Positions 17,501 through 24,612 of a DNA stretch of 31,073 bases are shown piece after piece. Each line of letters starts with the position of its first letter. Position 1 is the first letter of the stretch. The notes under the pieces were generated by a model. It was not told the origin of the DNA. It saw only the letters and a program-made list of their open reading frames with translations, and ran no database searches. This DNA is from a virus. The translations under genes and the position numbers were made by a program. The DNA is taken from the IMG/VR virus record IMGVR_UViG_3300028597_000052, positions 1 through 31,073 of that record. One strand, written 5' to 3'.

Positions 17501-18333
17501 GCGGCTTGTGCCAGCTTCTGCTTCATCTGCTGCTCGACCACCTCAGTGGTGCGCATCTTGACAAAGTCAGGCAGACCGGTGTTCTTACCGATGGCTTTAA
17601 GCAGACCGCCAGCTTCGTGGTAGAACTCACTCGAAGCTTTCAACATCCGCACGTTCACATCCAGCTGGCGATAGCTCAGCTCCAGATGCTTACGGTGGTA
17701 GTTGATCAGGATGTTGTCTTGGTAACCGACCAGGCGGCCGATGCCTTTGGCGGTAGCCATGTCCACGGACATCTGCGCTTTGAAGCGCTTCTGTTCGCGA
17801 GTATCTTTTACAGCATCGCGGAACTCACCACGGATACGATCATCAGCCTGAGCCTTGAACAGGCCGTCAAGGCCTTCGATGTTCATGGTCAGTTCGTCTT
17901 TACCGCCGACGGAGCTAGACGATTCGCTTTTGTCCGAAGCCATGTCCGCAGCTTCGCGGATGCTTCGCGGTACCAGGCGACGCAAGTTCGGGTTCATCAT
18001 GTCGAACTTGCGCTTCATTCCAATCAGGTACGGGTTCAATTCCGCCTGATTGTCCTTCATGATCTGCTCGATGCCTTGATCTAACGCATCGTATGCACCC
18101 ATGGCCTGGACGTAACCTTTCGGCAATGCTTTGGAGAGCACTCGCCGGAGGAAACCAGTGTCAGTCAGTTTGTTCTTGGCAGACTGCTTTACGGCTTCCT
18201 TAAAATGTTCGATGGGTTTTCGATTATCTTTGGCTTCAGCAAATGGATCATCCGACAAGTCGAAGTTCAGATCGCCAAAGTCCAGATCGTCGAGATCACC
18301 TTCACCGAAGTTGATTTCGTCTTTACTGGCCAT
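11542..18333 (-). CDS. Giant virion lytic transglycosylase, 2263 aa
   Basis: The start is set at ATG 18333 (MASKDEINFGEGDL) with GAGAGG 6 bases upstream; a TTG at 18402 would lengthen it but lies inside the start of the divergent gene. Order of regions: acidic Asp-rich N-terminus (about 9-40), long helical part, charged KKRFEEEQKKKREAEG (about 655-680), Pro-rich linker (about 698-721), a repeat region (about 805-1090), a Gly/Arg-rich basic patch (about 1232-1258), an Ala/Gly hydrophobic stretch (about 1298-1354) ending YLGYRYYKS, a soluble lytic transglycosylase domain (about 1870-2000) with catalytic-type Glu1893 in ATESGLNPDADNGMAAGLFQF, an Ala/Pro/Ser-rich linker (about 2054-2134) and a Gln-rich tail. 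Such enzymes cut murein glycan strands for local wall opening at infection. phiKZ gp181 is a virion protein of similar size and kind, next to polymerase genes as here. Confidence 0.85.
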   Translation of the reverse strand: MASKDEINFGEGDLDDLDFGDLNFDLSDDPFAEAKDNRKPIEHFKEAVKQSAKNKLTDTGFLRRVLSKALPKGYVQAMGAYDALDQGIEQIMKDNQAELNPYLIGMKRKFDMMNPNLRRLVPRSIREAADMASDKSESSSSVGGKDELTMNIEGLDGLFKAQADDRIRGEFRDAVKDTREQKRFKAQMSVDMATAKGIGRLVGYQDNILINYHRKHLELSYRQLDVNVRMLKASSEFYHEAGGLLKAIGKNTGLPDFVKMRTTEVVEQQMKQKLAQAAFGGAAGYAKKLFNGISQNASEMLGQGLEFHSQLKSAEDFGRTKAQMAGSILGTLAGDQLGEWGEEALGRGAEMAKPLLERFGFIRKTDNFLRRNLTGIPQRINEWAKSDTDYDSKTGLAQAGLKALLDTHSTSTSISGRSIDELDKPAMFDDLFHKTVTEILPAQLASIDRWVKTIATGEDQEETAWSHYTGSLVKRSTLNQQHLKIALKGAGSSLRYTVDSILTEMNANELTPEARRALRVRLMRDLSDANDFKPERYVKEEAWSKTDPSVAKEIIDFFADKFALDKETGQHSRDETQTGFYNDVRDKFIGAQSGLADIPTRMDIMSKVVGRRAWREMGLTDWNGQDGDSIRLDDLFDQLINEGEEKDLTKKDEVKLSAKERAKKRFEEEQKKKREAEGIHDVEDDRNLRGKFGPRGNPAAGPQPYVWSPGMSPPPAPAPVTVKVTAPEMYKTADEETHKRLDALIALATTLTDGNGKLNENTFLGVEYLDLIASLLQQQGQGGEGEGEGGPAPTPGLGGSRRITLGGILGWSARNGAKAVKGAAKGFAAYTKFAYSTIFKGLNLGRKAAWGAAKFPFKRLDGFGVSDIHVMGDPEPSLLAKGIRNGWYFDVNSKKVIQSIDDITGEVKDRDGNVVLTAEEFEKGLMNGRGETIAGRAARFGVKAAGFAAKGLGAYFGFTYGMIWKGVKKVAEIAVDQFTQFDAYFPGDEEPRIRSKLMKKGYYRDKDGAPILSLKDIKGPVFDIEGNEIISQEEIDKYKSFYSRNGSLLFTIGRGFAKVGLEATKLGVKAALAYGKFVGKVYKGMWRAVKGVGRGIGTMVNRLRGKGLKGQVGVLEAEMAEAAFEVSVEQLKVQTNIYELLKKRFDPEDVHGDVDGDGVREYSWQDILRRRKEKAAAADANAGTGGPNSDIVDAVEKMNKDMNKKLDNLAEVTEEAGENSMLENAADLADITGGGGGKEGKGKGRPKRGFRSGRGIRGNIGRAAGWVGRGLAGAGRFALGAVTSPLGWLGRGAVAAAPLLASGAAAAGGAIATGAAAVGSAALTAGTAVVGALGAPLIIGAAVVGGAAYLGYRYYKSSQAKKFPLLYLRMTQYGVAPTDKDRVEKMMQLEKLCTKGVTIGGDGQASLDPERIDINAFVQLFSVKNTKDQQQLMQWLQNRFRPVYLAHCLAMQKIRNTTELSSADSGIGDGDLDTFLTTVDLPNMQDVYNDTDTSPFDSDLDTDADDVADAIKMVRDRREVKKKDADRQLAVAAAAGSAAGVKAATTLSVGKDGTAPSEIAKGVKVSAPMMGGGGAYQQRAAMMAAKQLKNLDIPTAVRFKTYGLKEFKLDKCEQLQRVEEVYWDHVEYSGTDKALITGNTDELKAKVFDIFKPADDVQRADVDRWITYRFMPAFLQYAISSRRRYNGNAKDAARNLTGPLMKEVLNEVTAAQTETLFSSKSVWTIANSPWPGVELETMSGSTKLYIDALDTGDSSKVLDVPGLEAQKRTEGKNAEFGNRMTNVALGNTTGAGGQGNIGRTGPTLANYGKIYGSGAVAGGVQGQSTTGQGDGSLLMTGPMGTAVQHPGGGTGGDINSIPEPTSKDKAAMIAIITAAAKMVGFDPKIAVNVAATESGLNPDADNGMAAGLFQFIGDTWRGCLRKYGAIYGISPNADRKDPRANAILGVCYLKENYEGLKTALGKEVTDLDLYMSHFLGLGGAKRFLSAPPGDPAWKHVGNGSDKMSYAKGDGGNIVLKPNASIFYKDYKSGNPTQHRTVQEVLIEMNKRMGIGLKKAGMPAAPAPEDAAASAAGSGGSATPSSASEDPNAMVAAGAASAAAAAAGGSAGTPSATPATAPTSVASAAAPGAGTTGVMPVSVAQEINKPADGGGGTFQEQLAPSAGFVPPPTATQAAAEQSQQRGAAEAAANAASLSSIMQKMYEVDLDSNQQLKNILARLNNMEGVGGGGAQQQPVQSQQPKQQVVKAPEPQARHPLSVKRGKAAV
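15075..15915 (-). repeat. Tandem protein-level modules within the transglycosylase gene
   Basis: Two copies of a module spaced about 117 residues apart share GDPEP/GDEEP, then a Lys-x4-Gly-x-Tyr-x-Asp segment, DITGEVKDRDGN / DIKGPVFDIEGN, and an EE pair. The first copy is near 15737-15560 and the second near 15398-15230. Three helical linkers sharing AYxxFxxxxxKG (FAAYTKFAYSTIFKG, LGAYFGFTYGMIWKG, ALAYGKFVGKVYKG) flank and separate them, giving an alternating helix-module-helix-module-helix order. Confidence 0.7.
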
Positions 18334-18396
18334 ACCGAGCCTCTCTATATAGGGAGCCTTTAGTTCATACAACTTTGTTCCTACGAGGTGAATGTC
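18334..18396. promoter_or_regulatory. Divergent intergenic region between virion lysozyme and polymerase genes
   Basis: These 63 bases separate the oppositely transcribed transglycosylase and beta' genes, so they should hold both start signals. Visible are the - strand site GAGAGG, an AT-rich CTATATAGGG, and the + strand site GAGGTGA (18385-18391), which supports GTG 18397 as the beta' start. No host sigma-70 -35/-10 pair is evident. Confidence 0.45.
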
Positions 18397-20082
18397 GTGC
18401 AACCAGACATGTTACCTGCGCTTCTCTGGATCCTACATGCCGAGGATGCCGATCTTAAGCATATTGCCAGGATCGATCGACTCGACATCTTCGAAGGCGC
18501 AACCACCGATTTCCACGACGACGGCCTGTTCTCCACCCGGATCTTTGGCGTGGTAGGTTCTCCTGAGCGTGATGAGGTTTACGGTAAGATCGACCTCGTG
18601 GTACGCATCATCCATCCGAAGGTCTTCCGTGACCTGATCGGGATGCGTGAGCTTTACAAGAACATCCTGGAGGGTTCCAAGACCGCCAAGTTCGATGCCG
18701 TTACTGGTGACTTCGTTGCCAGTGTTGAAGAAGACGCCGAAAGCGGCTATGCATTCTTCATGCGCCATCTGGACAAACTGGTTCTGCGTACCAACAAGTC
18801 CCCAGCCCGTAACGAGAGAATCAAGTTCCTCGAGCGCTGGCGTCATCGTTGGACGATGAAGAACCTCGTCGTTATGCCTGCTGGCCTGCGTGACGTTGAG
18901 GTTGGTGACGATGGACGACCTACCAAGCACGAGATCAACGAGATCTATTGGAAGGTGTTGGCAATCAGTAAGACCATTACCAAATCCAGCGACATGGACT
19001 CTCCGGTCTATGATTCTGTCCGCAACTCGATGCAGAACGTCGTCAACCAGCTCTACAAATACCTCGAAGGTATCCAGGGCGGTAAGGACGGCTTCCTCAA
19101 AGACAAGTGGGCGTCTCGCCGGGTCCGTGAAGGTACGCGTAACGTACTGACCTCGATGAACACCTCGGGTACTCACCTCGAAAGCCCCAACGTGCCGAGC
19201 TTTGACAGTTCTGTTCTGGGCGTCTATCAGGCAGCGGTATCTGTAGCGCCTCTGGTCATCCACTGGCTGCGTAACGGCTACCTAGCTAAGGTGGTGACTT
19301 CTGGCGAGGGTGACGTCCCTCTGGTGAACCCTAAGACGCTGCGGCAGGAGTGGGTATCGCTCCCTCCTCACGAGCGTGACCGGTGGACCACCGAGGACGG
19401 CCTGCGTGATGTGATCAACACGCTGACTGACATCGAAGCACGTCACCGTCCGATCATGATCGCTGGGCGCTATCTGTCCTTGGTCTATCTGGGCGACGGT
19501 ACGTTCAAGGTGTTTGACGACATCGCTGAACTGCCGACTGGGTTCGATAAAGAAGCCGTCCACCCGATGACGCTGATGGAGCTCCTCTACCTCTGCGGTT
19601 ACAGCAAGTGGAGCAACTACTTCACCGACATCGTTCGTTATCCGATTACCGGTGACGACTCGACCTATCCGTCCCGACTCTACGTCAAGTCCACCTCTGT
19701 AGGTGAGATCCGACGTGAGCTCGATGAGAACTGGCAGGTCGTGGAAGGCGATGATCAGTACCTGGCTGTGGAATTCCCAAAGTTCGGGCTGACCACGTAC
19801 CACGATTCCGAATCCCCTCACCCATCCCGCCTAAGCGGCCTGGGCGCCGACTTCGACGGCGATACCGGTTCTGCCACCACCGTCATGGTGAAAGAATCGC
19901 TGGAGGAGACGGCTAAGTACTTGACGACCCGTGCTGCGTGGATTACTCCATCCGGCCAACCAAGGGCGAGTGTCGTTTACGATACCTCCGAACTTGTCAT
20001 CCGCAACCTGACGGGACGATTCGACCATGTCCGAAATGCTCCAGTTGCCGCAGTACAAACTGCGGTACAGTCTATTCCGTAA
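18397..20082 (+). CDS. RNA polymerase beta'-like subunit, N-terminal half
   Basis: The start is placed at GTG 18397 (MQPDMLPALLWIL) 5-6 bases after GAGGTGA; a GTG at 18388 lies within that site. The 561-residue product ends in a segment matching the double-psi barrel of bacterial beta': a pre-motif HPSRLSGLGADFDGD (DFDGD = residues 485-489, bases 19849-19863), then MVKESLEETAKYLTTRAAWITPSGQP, which parallels VPLTLEAQLEARxLMxSxNNILSPANGEP. The three Asp bind the catalytic Mg2+. The bacterial NAD becomes GAD. It lacks everything past this point (bridge helix, trigger loop), so a second beta' protein must be encoded elsewhere. phiKZ-type phages split beta' this way (gp180 in phiKZ, from memory). 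The next gene starts inside its last 56 bases, so the two are probably translated together. Confidence 0.85.
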   Translation: MQPDMLPALLWILHAEDADLKHIARIDRLDIFEGATTDFHDDGLFSTRIFGVVGSPERDEVYGKIDLVVRIIHPKVFRDLIGMRELYKNILEGSKTAKFDAVTGDFVASVEEDAESGYAFFMRHLDKLVLRTNKSPARNERIKFLERWRHRWTMKNLVVMPAGLRDVEVGDDGRPTKHEINEIYWKVLAISKTITKSSDMDSPVYDSVRNSMQNVVNQLYKYLEGIQGGKDGFLKDKWASRRVREGTRNVLTSMNTSGTHLESPNVPSFDSSVLGVYQAAVSVAPLVIHWLRNGYLAKVVTSGEGDVPLVNPKTLRQEWVSLPPHERDRWTTEDGLRDVINTLTDIEARHRPIMIAGRYLSLVYLGDGTFKVFDDIAELPTGFDKEAVHPMTLMELLYLCGYSKWSNYFTDIVRYPITGDDSTYPSRLYVKSTSVGEIRRELDENWQVVEGDDQYLAVEFPKFGLTTYHDSESPHPSRLSGLGADFDGDTGSATTVMVKESLEETAKYLTTRAAWITPSGQPRASVVYDTSELVIRNLTGRFDHVRNAPVAAVQTAVQSIP

Positions 20083-23000
20083 CACGCACTTCACAGCGCC
20101 AGTGGTTTATCCACTGGCTCGTCTCCAACTACCGAAGTTCTCGATCCTGCACTACGTAACGGTTGACGGCGTTACTGTTGGCCCGCAAGCGTCGGATCAG
20201 ATCTTCCTCAACAGCAATGCGCTGGTCTACGTTGATAACCTGACCCGTTATACCGATCCGGTGGGTAACCCTCAGAAGACCTTCAGCAACGCCGACATGA
20301 TGGTGACCGACTGGCGTCGTCGTAACCGGGCGTTCCGGCCGCTGCGCCGTATCGACCGTCTGGAGCGCGATGACCGATCGACTGTAGTGATCAACTACTC
20401 GATGCTCTCCCATCTGGTCAAGTACCCGATGTCGTTCCGAGCCAGCTGGTACATGTGGCGCAACGTCATGGCCGAGGTCTACAGTAACGTCAACAAGTAC
20501 GGTGCTGAATCTCGTCGTCAGCAGTTCATCGAGATCAACCTGCCGCCTGTGATGCCCGCGCTGGGTAGCCTGCGTGAGTACCGTGATCGTCAGGATCAGA
20601 ACACGCTTGCCAAGTTCCGTACCCCGGAGCTCAAGGCCGTGGCTGATCTCTTCATCTGGGCTGGTGAGAAACGCCAGAACAGTTTGATGAACGCTATCGA
20701 TCCTGCGCACTACGACAAGGTCAACTTGATCGTACGTCGTCTGAACGGCTGGGTTGTGATCAACCTCGGCTGGCTGAACGCCATGCGCTCCGAGAAGATC
20801 GACTTCGACGAGAAGGATCCGAACCTTACCGAGGAGGAGAAGAAAGAACTCAAGGCCGCTGCCAAAGCTGCTGCCAAGGGTCTTGATCCGGTAATGTTCA
20901 GCCTACGCGTTCTGAAGCTGCTCACGCTGATCCACCAGGCTACTTCGCCTATCGCTACCGAAACGGCCGCGGCTATTGTCGCTGAGCCGGAAGTCACTGT
21001 TGAGACCATCGATGAGACCGCTCTCGATAACCTCGACTTTGGCGTAGGTGACGAGGATCCAAGCTTCGCCTCTGAAGAACTGCTCGATGACGATGCTGAG
21101 CTCGCCGCTCTTGAGAAAGAGCTCGATGAGCTGGATAAGCTCAAGGCGTCGGTTGATGCAGTTGAGATGGTTGATGAAGATGGTGATTCCATTGACGTTA
21201 AGACCATCGACGTCGATGCACTGAGCCAGCGCGGCATTCCTGCGAAGGAAGGCGATGCGGTTGTCCAGAAGGCTGACGAGCTGGCAGGTAAAGGCCTGTT
21301 GACTCCGGGCGAACACCGCCGGTTGATCCGTCTGTCCGAAGTGTACAAGACTCTGCCTAACCCTTACGGTGGCGAGGGTACCTTCGAGGAGGCGATGCAG
21401 CTTGATGACAAAGACGTACTCATCGAGCCTGATCAGCTAACCAATGACGACGTGGTCCTTGACAAGTCGCTGACGCTGTCTCGCGTCGACGCGATGGAAC
21501 GTCAGTACATCAGCAAGGTCCTCAAGAAGGACATCATGCGTTGCGTAAGCTCCATGCAGCGCGGTGCTGTGTCGATCACTGGTTATTCGGTGGACCGTTA
21601 TACCGACGCGGTGAACGATCGTGAAACCCACATCGTGAAGTTCACCCCGGCTGTTGGTGTCTCCTCGACTGTGCGTATTCCGATCCCTGTGATCAAGGAA
21701 GACGGCACGTTCCTTTACAACGGCACCAACTACCGCATGCGTAAGCAGCGGTCGGACTTGCCGATTCGTAAAGTGTCGCCTGACCGTGTGGCGCTGTCCT
21801 CGTACTACGCCAAGATCATGGTGGAGCGTTCGAGCCGGAAGAAGTTCAGCTACAACAACTGGATCCTTGACCAACTGGTGCTCAAGTGCCAGGACCGTGA
21901 AGATCCGCACATCTCCAATGCGATCCTGTCTGACTCGACCAACTACAAGGCGGACGTTCCGCTGATGTACGCAACGTTGGCTGAGCAGATCACTTCGTTC
22001 ACCGTCGACAAGCTCGACCTGTACTTCGATTACAAGCGCCGCGTCGAGAAGATGAAGTTCGACGATGCTGAGCTTAAGTACGAGAAGAAAGGTTGGGTCC
22101 TCGTAGGTCGCTCGAAGGTCGGTGCGCTGGTAATGGATCCGAACGGGATGATCTACCAGATCGTCATGGACGAACAAGGTGGTAACCTCGAGGACATCGG
22201 TACTATCGAGACGCTGTGCGGTCTGTCGATCGATCCGCTGTCTGCGCCTACCTCGATGGCCGAGATGAAGATCTACTCGAAGGTCGTGCCGGTAGGTTGG
22301 TCGTTGGCGTATCTGCTGGGCTTGGAGGGTCTGTTGAAGATCCTGAAGGTCAAGCCTCGCCGTGTGCTGATTGGTGAGAAGATCAATCCGCAGTCTGACG
22401 AGTTCGTGGTTCGATTCAAGGATGAGTCTTTGGTGTTCAAGCGTGGGGACATGTTTGTCAACATGCTGATGAGCGGCTTCAACCGCTACGAGAGCGTCAT
22501 TAAGAACTACGAGATCGGTCTGTTTGAAGAGAAGGACGTGTACGGCGCTGTCCTCAACAACGAGGGCACTGGCGCGCGTTGCCTTACCGAACTGGATTCG
22601 ATGAACATCTTCTTCATCGATCCGATCACCGAAGATCTGCTCAAGTGGATGAAAGAGCCGATTGTGTTTACCGAGCTTCTGCTGCGTGCAGTGGAGATGC
22701 TGGTGAACAAGGTGGTCAAGACCCGTCGTGACGATAAGGACAAGATCGTCGAAGGTCTGGAGCGGGTGCGGGGTTATGAGCGGGTGGCAGGTATCGTTTA
22801 CGAGACCCTTGCAAAAGCGATGCGTTCGTACAACGCACGTATTACCACTGGCCGTTCCTCGATTCAGATCAACCCGAACGATCCGACCAACATGATCGTG
22901 CAGGATCCGACCTCGGCACCTGTGAACAACATCAACCCGATCCACAGCCTGCGTGAGCGTGAAGTAATTACGTTCGGTGGTCGTGGCGGTCGTAGCCGTC

Positions 23001-24352
23001 GTGCGATGGTGGCCAATACCCGTCTGTTCACCGACGAGGACATGGGCTTCATTTCCGAAGGTACGGTTGACTCGGGTGACGTGGCGATCATCACTTACCT
23101 GTCGCCTAACTCCAACATCACCAGTGCTCGCGGTACTGTTCGTCTGTACGATGAGAAACGTGACGGTGCATCGTCCATCATGTCGACCGCTGCTCTTCTG
23201 AGCTTTGCGTCTGACGGCGATGACCCTAAGCGTGTCAACTTCACCAACGTGCAGCACGGTCACGGTATCTCGGTAAGTGGTGCTGAAGTCCAGGCGGTAC
23301 GTACAGGCATGGAGCGTGTCATCGCATCTCGCATGAGCTCTGCGTTCGCGTCTGTTGCTGATGACGATGGCGAAGTGACCGAGCTTGGTGAAGACCACAT
23401 CGCAGTTACGTATGCGAATGGCAAGATCTCTCGCTTCCCGTTGGGTCTGACCCACACGACTGCTGAGGGTTCGACTTATCCTCACCAGCTGGCTACGATG
23501 TTGAAGCTGGGTGATAAAGTCAGCAAGTTCGACGTGATCACCTACAACTCCGGTTTCTTCAAGCCTTCTGTGTTCGATAAGAATCGTGTCGACTACATGA
23601 CCGGTTGCGTTGGCCGCATCGCTCTGCGTGAAGCCACCTACACCGTAGAAGACTCGAGCTCCCTCTCGGTAGATTTTGCTGAGCGGATGTCGACCATGGT
23701 GTCGAAGCCTAAGACAGTGCAAGTGGACTTCCGCGAGGGTGTTCATGACTTGGTTAAGGTCGGCGATAAGGTAGACCTTGATACAATTCTATGCACGATC
23801 GAGGGCGAGATCACTGCAGACACTGGGCTGTATGATGACGCCACTCGCGAGACTCTGAGAAACTGGTCCGCCATGTCTCCGCGCGCTAAGGCAGTCGGTA
23901 CTGTCGCGAAGATCGAGGTCTACTATAACGGTGACATCGATGACATGTCCGAGTCCCTGCAAGGGATCGTAGCGGTTTCTGAAAAGAACCGTCGCCGCAG
24001 CGCCAAGCGTCTTGGCGAGGAATACGTCACTGGTCAAGTTCCACGATCGGTACGGATTGACGGTCACACCCTAGAGCCTGGTCAGGCAATCATCATGGTC
24101 TTTATCACCACCCCGGTTGCAATGGGCGTGGGCGATAAGCTCGTGTTTGCCAACCAGATGAAGTCCACCGTTGGTGAGATCCTCTTCGGTAACACGCGGA
24201 CGCTGGAAAGCAATGAAACCATTGATGCTATCTTTGGTGCCAAGTCTTGCATCGACCGTATCGTAACCAGTCCATTCGTCATCGGTAGTACGAACACCTT
24301 GCTCCGTTACTTGGGCGAGGAAGCCTACGACATGTATTTCGGCGAAGACTGA
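20027..24352 (+). CDS. RNA polymerase beta-like subunit (virion type), 1441 aa
   Basis: ATG 20027 overlaps the beta' gene by 56 bases in another frame. Beta landmarks occur in order: EDGTFLYNGTNYRMRKQRSD (about 558-577) for the GTFIINGxERVxxxQxxRSPG segment; NPIHSLREREVITFGGRGGR (from 970) followed by RLFTDEDMGFISEGTVDSGD for the rifampicin-pocket segment NPLSxxTHKRRxSALGPGGL and VCPIETPEG; VRTGMERVIASRMSSA for the GTGxE segment; and GDKLVFANQMKS with Lys1371 and Lys1379, spaced 8 apart exactly as the two conserved lysines of GDKMxxRHGNKG. An acidic insertion fills about 311-390. It ends 62 residues after Lys1379, without the usual beta C-terminus, which may be the gene at 4588. This would be the virion polymerase beta (phiKZ gp178, from memory), injected to start early transcription. 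Confidence 0.88.
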   Translation: MSEMLQLPQYKLRYSLFRNTHFTAPVVYPLARLQLPKFSILHYVTVDGVTVGPQASDQIFLNSNALVYVDNLTRYTDPVGNPQKTFSNADMMVTDWRRRNRAFRPLRRIDRLERDDRSTVVINYSMLSHLVKYPMSFRASWYMWRNVMAEVYSNVNKYGAESRRQQFIEINLPPVMPALGSLREYRDRQDQNTLAKFRTPELKAVADLFIWAGEKRQNSLMNAIDPAHYDKVNLIVRRLNGWVVINLGWLNAMRSEKIDFDEKDPNLTEEEKKELKAAAKAAAKGLDPVMFSLRVLKLLTLIHQATSPIATETAAAIVAEPEVTVETIDETALDNLDFGVGDEDPSFASEELLDDDAELAALEKELDELDKLKASVDAVEMVDEDGDSIDVKTIDVDALSQRGIPAKEGDAVVQKADELAGKGLLTPGEHRRLIRLSEVYKTLPNPYGGEGTFEEAMQLDDKDVLIEPDQLTNDDVVLDKSLTLSRVDAMERQYISKVLKKDIMRCVSSMQRGAVSITGYSVDRYTDAVNDRETHIVKFTPAVGVSSTVRIPIPVIKEDGTFLYNGTNYRMRKQRSDLPIRKVSPDRVALSSYYAKIMVERSSRKKFSYNNWILDQLVLKCQDREDPHISNAILSDSTNYKADVPLMYATLAEQITSFTVDKLDLYFDYKRRVEKMKFDDAELKYEKKGWVLVGRSKVGALVMDPNGMIYQIVMDEQGGNLEDIGTIETLCGLSIDPLSAPTSMAEMKIYSKVVPVGWSLAYLLGLEGLLKILKVKPRRVLIGEKINPQSDEFVVRFKDESLVFKRGDMFVNMLMSGFNRYESVIKNYEIGLFEEKDVYGAVLNNEGTGARCLTELDSMNIFFIDPITEDLLKWMKEPIVFTELLLRAVEMLVNKVVKTRRDDKDKIVEGLERVRGYERVAGIVYETLAKAMRSYNARITTGRSSIQINPNDPTNMIVQDPTSAPVNNINPIHSLREREVITFGGRGGRSRRAMVANTRLFTDEDMGFISEGTVDSGDVAIITYLSPNSNITSARGTVRLYDEKRDGASSIMSTAALLSFASDGDDPKRVNFTNVQHGHGISVSGAEVQAVRTGMERVIASRMSSAFASVADDDGEVTELGEDHIAVTYANGKISRFPLGLTHTTAEGSTYPHQLATMLKLGDKVSKFDVITYNSGFFKPSVFDKNRVDYMTGCVGRIALREATYTVEDSSSLSVDFAERMSTMVSKPKTVQVDFREGVHDLVKVGDKVDLDTILCTIEGEITADTGLYDDATRETLRNWSAMSPRAKAVGTVAKIEVYYNGDIDDMSESLQGIVAVSEKNRRRSAKRLGEEYVTGQVPRSVRIDGHTLEPGQAIIMVFITTPVAMGVGDKLVFANQMKSTVGEILFGNTRTLESNETIDAIFGAKSCIDRIVTSPFVIGSTNTLLRYLGEEAYDMYFGED

Positions 24353-24366
24353 TGTAGCCACCCAAT

Positions 24367-24392
24367 GCCGCCTCGGGGAGTCCCGGGGCGGC
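24367..24392 (+). terminator. GC-rich hairpin after the polymerase beta gene
   Basis: GCCGCCTCGGG (24367-24377) pairs with CCCGGGGCGGC (24382-24392) with one G-U pair and a 4-base loop. It starts 14 bases after the beta stop. The following TGTATGTATACA is only modestly T-rich and is itself near-palindromic, so it may be a weak terminator or combine with a promoter for the next unit. Confidence 0.55.
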
Positions 24393-24420
24393 TGTATGTA
24401 TACACGAGGATAGGTCGAAA

Positions 24421-24612
24421 ATGACTCCCACGGAATTGAACAACCTGCCGGTTCTCGCCAACGCGATCCAGCTGGTGAGCGAAGTTGCCCTCAACGTGAT
24501 CGGTAACGACATCGCCGCTGAAGTGGATGGTGCCAAAGTAACCCAGGCGTCGGTAAAAACGCTGGCGGCTGCATACCTCAACCAAACGCTGGCGGAGAAG
24601 ACCAATGCTTGA
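24421..24612 (+). CDS. Hypothetical protein, 63 aa
   Basis: The ATG at 24421 follows AGGATAGG. The product is small, neutral and Ala/Asn/Val-rich (MTPTELNNLPVLANAIQLVS), probably two or three helices, with no membrane segment. Its end overlaps the next start by 8 bases, so it is coupled to the downstream gene. No family recognised. Confidence 0.65.
   Translation: MTPTELNNLPVLANAIQLVSEVALNVIGNDIAAEVDGAKVTQASVKTLAAAYLNQTLAEKTNA

Noticed and set aside
18334-18402. TTG-start N-terminal extension of the transglycosylase
   Set aside because: It would overlap the divergent beta' start and has no ribosome binding site, while ATG 18333 has one.
20027-20082. Sequencing error or programmed frameshift fusing beta' and beta
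   Set aside because: Both proteins end or start at sensible domain limits and phiKZ-type phages are known to have separate beta' N-half and beta genes, so two overlapping genes explain it.
21437-23746. 769-codon - strand open frame opposite the beta gene
   Set aside because: His/Arg/Val-rich shadow of the + strand polymerase gene, which has clear conserved motifs.
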